Source: Clostridium manihotivorum
Lineage (GTDB): Bacteria > Bacillota > Clostridia > Clostridiales > Clostridiaceae
Assembly: GCF_004015185.1 (NCBI RefSeq)
Contig: NZ_CP025746.1
Location: forward strand, 4,543,776-4,607,775
Length of the DNA stretch: 64,000 bases
Reading direction: 5' to 3'
The translations under genes were made by a program, and so were the position numbers. Within the stretch, counting starts at the first letter, position 1. Every line of letters starts with the position of its first letter. The notes beneath the pieces were generated by a model. That model ran no database searches. It worked only from the letters and a program-made list of their open reading frames with translations, and was not told the origin of the DNA. Positions 8,441 through 17,401 of this stretch are shown here, piece after piece.

Positions 8441-9777
8441 ATGAATACTAAGTCACAAGAATTGAGATCCACTTTATTTGAACTTATTCAAGAGCTTCGC
8501 GATAATCCTAAAGAGAATATTAGGAATCCCGACAAGGATTTCCTTAGAAATCGAAAACTTCCCTTTGATAAAATAATTTTTTCTTTGCTAGGAATGGAAG
8601 GAAATACTTTAAGTAATGAGCTTTTAAATCAATGGGGATGCTCTATTGACACAGCTACATCGGCGGCCTTTGTTCAACAAAGGGCAAAGATCTTGACTAC
8701 GGCATTTGAAAAATTATTTCATAACTTCGTTAACAAAACAACAACTGATTATCTATTTAAAGGCTATCGCCTTTTGGCTGTCGATGGATCTGACATACAT
8801 ATTCCAACAAATAAAAACGATTTGGATTCCTTATATGAATTTAAAGACTCTAGGAAACCGTACAACCTTTTGCATTTAAATGCATTATACGATCTTAATC
8901 AACATACCTACGAGGACGTAATTGTGCTGAGAAGAAAGCTTTCCAATGAATGTAAGGCATTAACAGACATGGTAGACAGATCTACTATTAAAACTCCAGC
9001 AATTATCCTTGCGGATCGAGGGTATGAATCTTATAACAATATGGCACACATTCAACAAAAAGGATGGAAATTCCTAATAAGAATAAAAGATTTTCATGGT
9101 CATGCATCAGGTATTTTACATGGATTTGAACTTCCATCTGCTGATGAATTTGATGTTGATATTGATTTAAACCTTACTAGAAAACAAACTAATAAAGTGA
9201 AAGAATTGCTTAAGGATAAAAACCATTATAGACTAATTGGGAAAAATAAGACATTTGACTATCTCCCAGAGACAAATAGAAAAAGTGATCCTACAGTAAT
9301 GTACAAACTACCGTTTCGGATTGTACGATTTAAAATTACTGATGATACTTATGAGGTTGTTGTTACAAACCTAGATAGAACGAAATTTTCACCTCAAACA
9401 CTAAAAGAACTCTATTTCAAGCGTTGGGGAATTGAAACATCATTCCGTGATTTGAAATATACTATTGGATTGCTACATTTTCATTCAAAAAGGTGGAGTA
9501 CATACTTCAGGAAATATATGCAAGGCTAATTATGTACAACTTTTCTGAAATAATTACCCAACACGTAATCATAAAGAAAAGGAACAGGAAATACGACTAC
9601 AAAGTCAACTTTTCTGTTGCAGCGCATATATGCCGACAGTTTTTCCTTGGTAAAGTTACTCCACCTAATATAGAAGCTTTGATTGCTAGGCACATAACAC
9701 CGATTCGACCTGGTCGTTCGCGACCTAGAAATATGTCTGAAAAAACATCCGTAAGCTTCATGTATAGAGTAGCATAA
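8441..9777 (+). pseudogene. IS4-family DDE transposase, frameshifted
   Basis: Two overlapping frames make one protein of about 445 aa. The first frame (8441-9529) carries D in AVDGSDIH, D in LADRGYES and the YREK motif Y325-R328-E332-K339 (YFKRWGIETSFRDLK), so all three catalytic acids are present. The family sequence switches to the next frame near 9493 (EYILQEIYARLIMYNF, continuing to 9777). The shift falls at an A5 run (TCAAAAAGG), where one missing A would restore the frame. ATG start with GAGGAG upstream. A sequencing error or slippage cannot be excluded. IS4 elements do not normally use programmed frameshifting. Confidence 0.88.
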
Positions 9778-10363
9778 TAATGATTAATTTAATAGTTTTT
9801 TTTAGCGGGATATATGCCTGCTTTATTTGCATGCAATTTTTAAAATTATTTTCTTCATTTCGGTTGAACATTTACAGCTAACTCTGAAAAAAGAAGCTAT
9901 CACTTTATGTAATAGCTTCTTGAATTCTCTTAACTTAATGCCATTGAGCGACCTTCTTCAGTGACTTTTTTGCTCCTCTGCCTTTCCCAATGTATATGAG
10001 GAAAATCTGGCAGGCGAATAAGATTATTTTTTACTGTTCACCCTAACTATATGTTCTAAAGCCTTCATATTACTAGTTTTAGCTAGCAAAATTTTTGCAC
10101 TTCACTTAAGAGTAAAAACATTAAGGTGCCAATACCAATTAGTAGTGACACCTTAAGTTAAAAGCCTGTCTTAAGCAAGCTTTAATTAATGATTATATCT
10201 TTACAAGTTATGTTCATTCTAAATTTTATATTATGCTTCTAATTAAACTACTATAAGGAATATGCTGTATTCACAATATAGTTACTAAAATTGAATCATC
10301 CTCATTATTAATAGCTTAATTTCGAAAGGTTGCTTTAACATATACTTAGTTTAAAGTATTATC
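9778..10363. other. non-coding stretch: IS right end, repeat copy and hairpins
   Basis: Holds the right end of the IS (to 9948), a dispersed repeat copy (9949-10106), and an 8-bp inverted repeat TTAAGGTG/CACCTTAA near 10130-10157. No open frame with a ribosome binding site was seen. Confidence 0.6.
9949..10106 (+). repeat. dispersed repeat family T, copy A (right part)
   Basis: Reads CTTCAGTGACTTTTTTGC, then CTGCCTTTCC, a short loop, GGAAAATCTGGCAGGCG, a T-rich block with ACTGTTCACCCTAA, and ends near ACTAGTTTTAGCTAGCAAAA. The same order of blocks occurs at 10966, 45664 and, more degenerate, at 47171. Confidence 0.8.
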
Positions 10364-10864
10364 TTACTTCTCGTAGCTAGCTACTATTTCTCCATAATAT
10401 AGGGTATGATAATTACCATTTGCGTAGGCCTGTTCTGCAACTGCTTTATCTACCATCTTTGGGTCCATATCCTGCTTATAAACGATCTTGCATTCGTAAT
10501 ATAAATTACAGTTATCAACTATAGCACTTTCAACTTCTCTAGAAGGTACAAACTTAATACCTGTTTCTTTTTCCTTATCTATGTCTCTTCCTGATTTACT
10601 TCCGCATATGGCTAAGGCCTTTTTCATTTCTTCAGTATAAGGTATGCTTACGGTAAAGCTATCGGCTTTTTCAAGCAATTCATGAGTATATCTTGATTCT
10701 CTTACTAATGCAGTAAAACTAGGCTTTCCCCATATGAAACCAATACTTCCCCAGCTTATAGTCATTGTATTAGTTATGTCTCCTGCTTTAACAGTTAAAA
10801 ACGCTCCTGATTTATGTAATTTTTCCATCCCTTTTTCTAGGTTTGTAATAAAATCTACTGCCAT
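10364..10864 (-). CDS. flavin reductase family protein (FMN-binding split barrel)
   Basis: 166 aa. The pattern NTMTISWGSIGFIWGKPSF followed by RESRYTHELLEKADSFTVSI is typical of flavin-reductase-like FMN-binding split-barrel proteins, soluble redox proteins that use or supply reduced flavin. The substrate or partner is not evident. ATG start with GGAGGTAA seven nt upstream. It is transcribed alone, and both flanks are repeat-bearing intergenic DNA. Confidence 0.88.
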   Translation of the reverse strand: MAVDFITNLEKGMEKLHKSGAFLTVKAGDITNTMTISWGSIGFIWGKPSFTALVRESRYTHELLEKADSFTVSIPYTEEMKKALAICGSKSGRDIDKEKETGIKFVPSREVESAIVDNCNLYYECKIVYKQDMDPKMVDKAVAEQAYANGNYHTLYYGEIVASYEK

Positions 10865-10965
10865 GTCTTTACCTCCAAATTAGTAATTTTATTGATTTGT
10901 ATATGTTATATTTAATCATGACCACCCTATTAGCAGGTGGTTTTGTTTAAACGCTAAGCACGTAA

Positions 10966-11126
10966 TAAAAAAAGTCTCTGAAGAAATCTTCTTCATTTAG
11001 TTTTTTGCCCGTCTGCCTTTTATGTACCTATGTGAAGGAATTCTGGCAGGCGGTATATTTTTTACTCTTCAGCCAAACAGCTGCTCTAAACACTTGATAC
11101 AACTAGGTTTAGCTAACAAAAAAACA
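10966..11126 (+). repeat. dispersed repeat family T, copy B
   Basis: Opens with a terminator-like hairpin (AAAAAAGTCTCTGAAG with CTTCATTTAGTTTTTTGC). It then has CTGCCTTTTATG and TTCTGGCAGGCGG, which pair as CTGCC/GGCAG, and closes with ACTAGGTTTAGCTAACAAAA. Same architecture as copies A and C. Confidence 0.8.
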
Positions 11127-11164
11127 TACTTTCCTAGACCGGAAAAAGTAGAACATTTTCTTCG

Positions 11165-11197
11165 CCACTCCGGGACAGGAGAACCGTCCCCCAGTCC
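11165..11197 (-). repeat. REP-like GC-rich palindrome
   Basis: A GGGAC/GTCCC hairpin inside a GC-rich block, very unlike its surroundings, placed directly after the stop codon of the S51-like gene. The minus-strand phrase GGGACGGTTCTCCTGTCCC recurs in many Firmicutes as an intergenic repeat (recollection, not checked). It may also serve as a terminator stem. Confidence 0.5.
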
Positions 11198-11866
11198 CTA
11201 AAAGACTTTGTAGTTTCCTTTGTATACGGAAACGGAACCATTTTTTATGTTTATTATATCACCGTAAAACTCAACTCTATCTCCTATCATGGAAACTCCG
11301 TAGCCATCGTTGAAGGCATATATGTTTTTCTCTGTGTTGATAGAGTAATCAATGAGTTTTGGAAGAAGCACCTTATTTTCTTGCCAATGTGGTAACACTT
11401 CAAATTTTGTTAATCCAAAGCCTCTGGTCTGTAGTGCTTCATAGGAATTGTCATATATTAAGGAAGATAATGAAATATCTTGTGTTAAAAGTATGCTGCC
11501 CCCGCCTACTCCAACAATTATTCCATTTCTCTTTGCAAACTCCTTTAAAGCTTCCGTGAGTTTTCTCTTCCTTAGAAGAAGTAAAAACTTATAAGTATTT
11601 TCCCCTGATAAATATATAACATCTGAATTTAAAAGCTTTGTTATAAGACCTGGATTGTACTGCGCTCCAAGGTCAAAGAATAATATCTCTCCATAGCCAA
11701 GCTCTCTGTAAAAGTCTGAGATATCTTTATAATATTCAATGCTTTTCTCAGAGGAAGATGGTATATATGCGATTCTACCCTTTCCTTTCTTTATCTCACT
11801 GATAAGAGCCTTGTTTAGAGGGTTATCCTTATCAGCACTTTGTTTTCCCATTAAGAATAGTTTCAT
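11198..11866 (-). CDS. S51 peptidase-like protein (dipeptidase E fold) lacking the usual nucleophile
   Basis: 222 aa, the length of the peptidase E/cyanophycinase-like family (class I glutamine-amidotransferase fold). It has RIAYIPSSSE, a SDVIYLSGENTY block, and GIIVGVGGGSILL at 116-127, where family members carry G-x-S-A-G. Here the expected serine position is Gly121, and the only nearby serine is S124. H160 in LPHW fits the catalytic histidine region. It may therefore be a non-peptidase relative or use a shifted serine. ATG start with AGGGGG upstream; cytosolic, no signal peptide. Confidence 0.8.
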   Translation of the reverse strand: MKLFLMGKQSADKDNPLNKALISEIKKGKGRIAYIPSSSEKSIEYYKDISDFYRELGYGEILFFDLGAQYNPGLITKLLNSDVIYLSGENTYKFLLLLRKRKLTEALKEFAKRNGIIVGVGGGSILLTQDISLSSLIYDNSYEALQTRGFGLTKFEVLPHWQENKVLLPKLIDYSINTEKNIYAFNDGYGVSMIGDRVEFYGDIINIKNGSVSVYKGNYKVF

Positions 11867-11907
11867 AATTTTTACCCCCTAGTCCCCAAATTTAATTTAT
11901 TGCTGCG

Positions 11908-12216
11908 TTATTGAGTGTATATTCTTCCTTTATAGTATTCTTCATCTTCATCTTCGTATATGTCAATTTCAATATAGGCTCCTTCTAGTTCTGTAACAGA
12001 ATATTCGATAGTAAAACCTTCTATATTAACAGTTTCAACTTCGTATTTTTCATTCATGCATGTAGCTAAGGTCATATATTGGTCTTCTTCACTATCGTAA
12101 ATGCAATTAATCTTTAAGATCTTAAAGGTCGCTTTCTTTAGAAAAGTATAATTGCCTTCACTATTATAGCTTTCCTTATCATATTTATTATCTTTAAAAA
12201 AAGAATTATTGAACAT
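11908..12216 (-). CDS. hypothetical acidic protein
   Basis: 102 aa from the ATG at 12216, chosen because GGAGG sits five nt upstream; the longer frame would begin with a TTG inside that ribosome binding site. Mostly beta-strand pattern with a very acidic C-terminal third (IEIDIYEDEDEEYYKG). No membrane segment or signal. It lies 29 nt after the DUF402-like gene on the same strand and is likely co-transcribed with it. I do not recognise a family. Confidence 0.75.
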   Translation of the reverse strand: MFNNSFFKDNKYDKESYNSEGNYTFLKKATFKILKINCIYDSEEDQYMTLATCMNEKYEVETVNIEGFTIEYSVTELEGAYIEIDIYEDEDEEYYKGRIYTQ

Positions 12217-12245
12217 GGCCACCTCCAATAGCTAATAATATATAG

Positions 12246-12809
12246 CTAAATCCTGCATTTAAGTTCACTTTTCTCGCTGCTATCACCGATTATTTGGTCA
12301 AGCATTGCTTTGCTTAACTCAAATAGTTTTTCTATAGACACAACCTGTTCAAGTATTTTAATTTCTCTATAGGCTTTATCATATTGGCAAAAGTCAATTG
12401 AGTTGCTGCACAAGGCTTCTTTTATTTCCTGTTCTCCAAGTACTTTTTTATAACCATCAGGAAGTACTAGTAAACTTAAGATTAGATCCTCAAACATCAG
12501 ACTAATGTTTCCATCATTATCATTACTATCTATTATATGAAATTCCCACTGCAGTATTTGATTCTTTTCGTCAATTATAGTTATTAGATTATAGTTAGCA
12601 TTTAATGGAGTAATCTGAAGCCATCTATATCCATTATCCATTATTTTTATCCTTTTGTCATCAACACTTCTAAAAATGGCCTCACTTACTTTATGAATTG
12701 AAGCTAAGTGAACATATCCATTAAATTCTTCTGTATTTATAAAGGATACTCTAAAGTCGATATCCCTTATTTGACTATAGTCTAATTTTTGTTCAAAATT
12801 CCTCCTCAT
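12246..12809 (-). CDS. DUF402-like protein
   Basis: 187 aa. The block DNGYRWLQITPLNANYNLI followed by ILQWEFHIID and LILSLLVLPDGYKKVLGEQE resembles DUF402, a barrel fold found in FAU-1 and nucleoside-phosphate-hydrolysing or RNA-related proteins. The acidic residues usual for phosphatase members are partly present (EF, ED, D). ATG start with GAGGAGAGG upstream. Probably the first gene of a two-gene unit with the acidic protein downstream. Function unknown. Confidence 0.75.
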   Translation of the reverse strand: MRRNFEQKLDYSQIRDIDFRVSFINTEEFNGYVHLASIHKVSEAIFRSVDDKRIKIMDNGYRWLQITPLNANYNLITIIDEKNQILQWEFHIIDSNDNDGNISLMFEDLILSLLVLPDGYKKVLGEQEIKEALCSNSIDFCQYDKAYREIKILEQVVSIEKLFELSKAMLDQIIGDSSEKSELKCRI

Positions 12810-13016
12810 CCTAATCCTCTCCTCAAAACTATAACTTTACGAAAATAATTCATATATAAGTTCTAATCAGTTTTATTCATAAAAAGCGTAGAGTTAAACA
12901 CTGTTTAGTATATTAATTGATCAAGTATATTAAATAGAACTTGTATAATTATTTTAAATAATATTTCTACAAAACAGATAAAAATCCTCTAAAACAAAAG
13001 GCTTCAAAAATATATT

Positions 13017-13787
13017 TTATTCTACAAATTTAACATTGTTTTTTCCGCAGTTTTTTGCTTCATATAAAGCCTTATCAGCTTTATCAAATAGTTTTTTAAA
13101 TTCACTGCCTTTTTCATACTCAGAAACCCCAACACTTATGGTAACTCTTTCAAGCTCTACGTAAATATTTTCTGCTACTAACTTTCTAAGCTTCTCACCT
13201 AGTTTAAGCGCTCCTTGGATTTTTGTCTCAGGGGCTATTATCACAAATTCTTCTCCACCCCATCTTATAAAAAAATCAGTTTTTCTAAGCTTTGAACTAA
13301 TCACCTTTGATATATTTTTCAGTACTATGTCCCCTCTACTATGTCCATACTTATCATTTATCTTCTTAAAATCATCAATATCGAAGATAATCATAGCTAA
13401 GGAAGTACCATACCTATTACATCGCTCAAGCTCAACAGCTAAAATTTCCTCTAGCTTTCTTCTATTAAAAATTCCAGTAAGGTTGTCCAAAGTAGCTTCT
13501 TCTTTTAACCTAGCATTTTCTTTTTTCAGTTGCTCTATGGTGGTTTCAGCTTTTATTAGCTTATTAGTTATAAATCTCCACAGCATAAAGGTATCAATGA
13601 TTATGGTGATAAAAAAAGCTAGTAGCGCTATGAATTCTACTTTTAAGTTATATTTAATTATGTATCTTATAATGACTATTAGTAATATTAATGATAGCAC
13701 TGCAAAAGCAATGCCAATAAGCTTATAGGTACCATTAAAGTCTTGACTATCCTTCTCAGTTAGCTCTTCTTTTTTTCTTGGAACCAT
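13017..13787 (-). CDS. membrane-bound diguanylate cyclase (GGDEF)
   Basis: 256 aa from the ATG at 13787, preceded by GGAGG. Two membrane helices occupy about residues 20-42 and 50-72, followed by a short coiled linker (EQLKKENARLKEEA) and a GGDEF domain. It carries the active-site motif RWGGEEF and an intact I-site RxxD (RKTD) five residues before it, so it should make cyclic di-GMP and be product-inhibited. There is no obvious sensory domain beyond the membrane segment. It stands alone downstream of the purine-operon terminator. Confidence 0.92.
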   Translation of the reverse strand: MVPRKKEELTEKDSQDFNGTYKLIGIAFAVLSLILLIVIIRYIIKYNLKVEFIALLAFFITIIIDTFMLWRFITNKLIKAETTIEQLKKENARLKEEATLDNLTGIFNRRKLEEILAVELERCNRYGTSLAMIIFDIDDFKKINDKYGHSRGDIVLKNISKVISSKLRKTDFFIRWGGEEFVIIAPETKIQGALKLGEKLRKLVAENIYVELERVTISVGVSEYEKGSEFKKLFDKADKALYEAKNCGKNNVKFVE

Positions 13788-13874
13788 ATATCTTCCTCCA
13801 ATAAATAAAAATCCTTCTTTCAATATTGCTCATCTTTACAATATATTTTAGAGGTTTATCTATTATGCTTAAAA

Positions 13875-13920
13875 AGGAAAAAGGACTGCCCAATAATATT
13901 TTTATTTAGACAGCCCTTTA
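13875..13920 (-). terminator. terminator of the purine operon
   Basis: On the minus strand an 11-bp stem (13919-13909 with 13890-13880, two G-U pairs) is followed by TTTTTCC and more T residues. It lies about 30 nt past the purD stop codon. Confidence 0.85.
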
Positions 13921-13951
13921 AGATATATATTAGGTTTCAAATGGTAACTTT

Positions 13952-15205
13952 TTATTCTGTAATAAGCCCTATATCTTTTCTAAAATATTTTCCATCAAAG
14001 TCTACAGAAGCTATATTAGCATAAGCTTTTTCTCTTGCGGCCTCTATGGTATCCCCAATGCCTACCACAGAAAGTACTCTTCCACCAGAAGTCACTAAGG
14101 TATCATTCTTAATAACTCCCCCTGCAATAAATACATTTTCTTTTACAGAAGGTTCTATATCTATCTTGAAGCCTTTTTCAAAGTCTCCTGGATAGCCTTT
14201 AGAAGCTAAAACTACATTACAGCAAGCTCCTTTTTTCCAGCTTACTTTAGCTTCACTTAATTTTCCCTCTAAGGAAAGCTCTATAAGTTCAAGGAAATCA
14301 CTATCCATTAAGGAAAGTACGGATTGAGTTTCTGGATCTCCCATTCTTACATTATATTCTAAAAGATAGCAGCCTTTTTCAGTTATCATAACACCAAAGA
14401 AGATTATTCCCTTATAGTCAAAGCCTTCTTCTCTTATTCCTAAAAGTGTAGGCATCATTATATTATCTTCAAAGTCCTTAAATACTTCTTCAGTAACATA
14501 TGGGTTAGGAGCTATTACTCCCATACCACCAGTGTTTGGACCAACTCCACCATCAAAAATCTGCTTATGATCCTTGGCAGATAAGAATGGTATTATTGTT
14601 TTTCCATCAGTTATGGAAAGTATTGAAGCTTCTACCCCTTTTAAGAACTCTTCAATAACAATCTTCTGACCTGCACCTTTGAACTTATCTTGTACCATGA
14701 ATTCCTTTATGGTATCCTCAGCTTCTTTAAAGTTTTCGCAAATGGCTACCCCTTTACCAGCTGCTAAACCATCAGCTTTTATAACTATTGGATATTCAGA
14801 GTTTTTAAGGTACTCTATGGCCTCATTACTATCGTAAAAAACCTCATAGGCAGCGGTCTTTATATTATATTTCTTCATAAAATCCTTTGAAAAGCTCTTG
14901 CTGCCTTCAAGCATTGCTGCTCTTTGTTCTGGTCCAAAAATCTTCAAGTTCTCTTTTTTAAATAAATCTACTATACCCTTTGTTAATGGTTCTTCTGGTC
15001 CTACCACAGTCAAATCGATGTTGTTCCCCTTGGCAAATTCAGCCATTTCCTCAAATGTACCTAAGTTTATATTCTCACATTTATTCTCTAGTGCTGTTCC
15101 ACCATTACCAGGTGTCACATATATTTTCTCTACCTTTGAGCTCTTAGCCAGCTTCCATGCTATGGCATGTTCTCTGCCTCCGCCTCCAACCAGTAAAATC
15201 TTCAT
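13952..15205 (-). CDS. purD: phosphoribosylamine-glycine ligase
   Basis: 417 aa from the ATG at 15205 (GGAGTGA upstream; the frame also opens with a TTG one codon earlier). ATP-grasp enzyme that joins glycine to phosphoribosylamine to make GAR. It starts KILLVGGGGREHAIAWKL, and the ATP-grasp core includes IKADGLAAGKGV and NVRMGDPETQ. Last gene of the operon, 20 nt after purH and followed by a terminator. Confidence 0.97.
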   Translation of the reverse strand: MKILLVGGGGREHAIAWKLAKSSKVEKIYVTPGNGGTALENKCENINLGTFEEMAEFAKGNNIDLTVVGPEEPLTKGIVDLFKKENLKIFGPEQRAAMLEGSKSFSKDFMKKYNIKTAAYEVFYDSNEAIEYLKNSEYPIVIKADGLAAGKGVAICENFKEAEDTIKEFMVQDKFKGAGQKIVIEEFLKGVEASILSITDGKTIIPFLSAKDHKQIFDGGVGPNTGGMGVIAPNPYVTEEVFKDFEDNIMMPTLLGIREEGFDYKGIIFFGVMITEKGCYLLEYNVRMGDPETQSVLSLMDSDFLELIELSLEGKLSEAKVSWKKGACCNVVLASKGYPGDFEKGFKIDIEPSVKENVFIAGGVIKNDTLVTSGGRVLSVVGIGDTIEAAREKAYANIASVDFDGKYFRKDIGLITE

Positions 15206-15225
15206 CAATTATCACTCCATCTATC

Positions 15226-16731
15226 TTAGTGTTTGAAATGTCTTATACCTGTGAACACCATGCTAATTCCATGCTTATTGCATTGATCTATAGATTCCTG
15301 ATCTCTTATAGATCCGCCTGGTTGAATAATTGCCTTAATATCATATTTTGCAGCTTCTTCTACTACATCTCCAAATGGGAAGAAGGCATCGGACGCAAGT
15401 ACAGTAGCTCCTGTACCTCTCTTTAGTGCATCCATTGTAGGCCATATTCTATTAACTTGACCTCCACCGATTCCTACTGCTTTTCCATCCTTTATTACAA
15501 CTATAGCATTTGACTTAACATATTTAACCACCTTCATACCGAAGATCATGTCCTTCATCTCAGCCTCTGTTGGTGTTTTTTCTGTAACCACTTTAATTTC
15601 TTCTATAAGCTTTCTATCTTCTTCTTGCACTAATATTCCGCCATCAACTGTAACCATGTACTTATCAGCCTTAGGAGCAGAATTAACCTTTATAACTCTT
15701 AAGTTCTTTTTCTTTCTTAAAACCTCTAGAGCCTCTTCTTCATATTCTGGTGCTGCTACTACTTCTAAGAATATCTTGCTCATCTCTTCTGCTGTAGCCT
15801 TGTCTAACTTTCTGTTAACAGCAACTATACCACCAAATATAGAAGTTGGGTCACATTCATATGCCTTCATATAGCTGTCATAAACAGTCTCTCCAATAGC
15901 AACTCCACATGGAGTATTGTGCTTAAGTCCACAAGTTACTATGTCATCAAATTCATTCACAACCTTCCAAGCTATATCTAAATCCTTTAAGTTATTATAA
16001 GAAAGCTCTTTTCCGTTAAGAACCTTGAAAGTATTCATAGCACCATCTACTTCATTGTTTGAGTAGTAAGCTGCACTTTGATGAGGATTTTCTCCATATC
16101 TTAATTCCTGCTTTTTCTTATAAGAAATTGAAAGATATTCTGGATATTCCTCTTCTCCTTCTAGAAGGAAGTTACTTATAGCACCATCATAAGCACTCAT
16201 TAAGTTAAATACCTTACCAGCTAGTACTTTTCTTGTCTTAAGACTAACGTCTTTACTTTGCTCAATTTCTTCTTTAACTTTGCTATAGTCTTCTATATTG
16301 CTTATAACTACAACATCTCTAAAGTTTTTAGCTGCTGCTCTAAGCATTGTAGGACCACCGATATCTATAAATTCAACCTTTTCTTCAAAGCTTAAATCTT
16401 CCTTTACCTTTTCAAAGAAAGGATATAGATTTACTACAACTAGATCTATTGTGTCAATACCTCTTTCCTTAATAGTCTTCATATGCTCTTCGTTGTCTCT
16501 TATGGCTAAGATACCTCCATGAATCACAGGATGTAGAGTCTTAACTCTTCCATCAAGCATTTCTGGTGCCTTTGTAATCTCAGCTATTTCCTTTACTGCA
16601 ACACCATTTTCTAAAAGATATTTGTAAGTTCCGCCTGAAGAAATTATCTCAACATCGTTACTTTCAAGAAACTTAGCAAAATCAAGTATGCCAGTTTTAT
16701 CATATACGCTTAGTAAAGCTCTCTTAATCAT
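15226..16731 (-). CDS. purH: bifunctional AICAR transformylase/IMP cyclohydrolase
   Basis: 501 aa from the ATG at 16731, with AAGGAGG upstream. It performs the last two steps of IMP synthesis. The N-terminal methylglyoxal-synthase-like cyclohydrolase domain begins IKRALLSVYDKTGILDFAK. The C-terminal transformylase domain includes the RYGENPHQ and KHNTPCGVA motifs. It is separated from purN by about 60 nt that contain a small A/T-flanked inverted repeat. Confidence 0.97.
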   Translation of the reverse strand: MIKRALLSVYDKTGILDFAKFLESNDVEIISSGGTYKYLLENGVAVKEIAEITKAPEMLDGRVKTLHPVIHGGILAIRDNEEHMKTIKERGIDTIDLVVVNLYPFFEKVKEDLSFEEKVEFIDIGGPTMLRAAAKNFRDVVVISNIEDYSKVKEEIEQSKDVSLKTRKVLAGKVFNLMSAYDGAISNFLLEGEEEYPEYLSISYKKKQELRYGENPHQSAAYYSNNEVDGAMNTFKVLNGKELSYNNLKDLDIAWKVVNEFDDIVTCGLKHNTPCGVAIGETVYDSYMKAYECDPTSIFGGIVAVNRKLDKATAEEMSKIFLEVVAAPEYEEEALEVLRKKKNLRVIKVNSAPKADKYMVTVDGGILVQEEDRKLIEEIKVVTEKTPTEAEMKDMIFGMKVVKYVKSNAIVVIKDGKAVGIGGGQVNRIWPTMDALKRGTGATVLASDAFFPFGDVVEEAAKYDIKAIIQPGGSIRDQESIDQCNKHGISMVFTGIRHFKH

Positions 16732-16792
16732 CAAAAAACCTCCTTAGATTTAGACTTACTTAACAGTGAAAAATTCGCTGAAGCTAGCTTCT

Positions 16793-17401
16793 TCACAGTA
16801 AAAAAGTTTTTCCGTCTTTTATTGTAACTTTTCCCTCACTTATAAGCTTTATAGCCTTTGGTAAGATATAATGCTCTTTTTCAAGCACTCTTCTTTGAAG
16901 TGTAGCTGCATCATCCTCTTGCAATACCTGTACCACCTCTTGAAGAAGTATTTCTCCCCCGTCAACTTCTTCATTAACAAAGTGCACTGTACAGCCTGAG
17001 TATCTTACACCTTTTTTAATAACAGCCTCGTGAACCTTTATTCCATACATTCCCGCCCCTGAGAATGATGGAATAAGTGATGGATGGATATTTATTATTT
17101 TATTCTTAAATTGTCTTAAGATCTCCCCATTTAAAATAGATAAATATCCTGCAAGCACTATCAAATCAACCTTGTCTTTTATAAGCTCTAATATCCTATT
17201 GGAGCTTTCAGCCCCAAATTCCTTCTTAGATACTACAAAGGCTGGGATATTCTTTTCTCTAGCTCTGGTCAAAGCATAAGCACTATCTTTATCAGAAATA
17301 ACCGCTTCAATAGAACAATTTAAATCTCCCTTTTCAATACTTTCTATTATAGCCCCTAGGTTACTTCCTCCCCCTGAAACCAATACTGCTATTCTAAGCA
17401 A
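16793..17401 (-). CDS. purN: phosphoribosylglycinamide formyltransferase
   Basis: 202 aa. Transfers a formyl group from 10-formyl-THF to GAR. Shows the phosphate loop VSGGGSNL and the catalytic Asn-His-Asp set: N and H in INIHPSLIPSF and D in VNEEVDGG. The start is a TTG lying inside the end of purM (13-nt overlap) with GGAGGTGAGG just upstream, which points to translational coupling. Confidence 0.96.
   Translation of the reverse strand: MLRIAVLVSGGGSNLGAIIESIEKGDLNCSIEAVISDKDSAYALTRAREKNIPAFVVSKKEFGAESSNRILELIKDKVDLIVLAGYLSILNGEILRQFKNKIINIHPSLIPSFSGAGMYGIKVHEAVIKKGVRYSGCTVHFVNEEVDGGEILLQEVVQVLQEDDAATLQRRVLEKEHYILPKAIKLISEGKVTIKDGKTFLL

Larger units (their letters stand above)
8255..9948 (+). 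mobile_element. complete IS4-type insertion sequence, about 1694 bp
   Basis: The ends are 20-bp inverted repeats matching at 19 positions (8255-8274 and 9929-9948). The flanks carry a perfect 7-bp direct repeat, CGACCTT (8248-8254 and 9949-9955), which may be 8 bp if the end is drawn one base inward. The single transposase carries the IS4 Y-(2)-R-(3)-E-(6)-K signature. Removing the element and one duplication restores a dispersed-repeat copy resembling those at 10966 and 45664. A hairpin near 9905-9924 forms a terminator on the minus strand inside the right end. Confidence 0.9.
10865..11197. other. non-coding stretch with repeat copy and REP-like palindrome
   Basis: Contains an ACCACC/GGTGGT hairpin (about 10920-10941), dispersed repeat copy B (10966-11126) and a GC-rich palindrome abutting the stop codon of the S51-like gene. 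No gene was seen. Confidence 0.6.

Noticed and set aside
8441..9777. Programmed frameshift in the IS4-type transposase
   Set aside because: IS4 elements normally have a single frame, the A-run is short, and the upstream frame already contains all catalytic residues; a one-base deletion is simpler.
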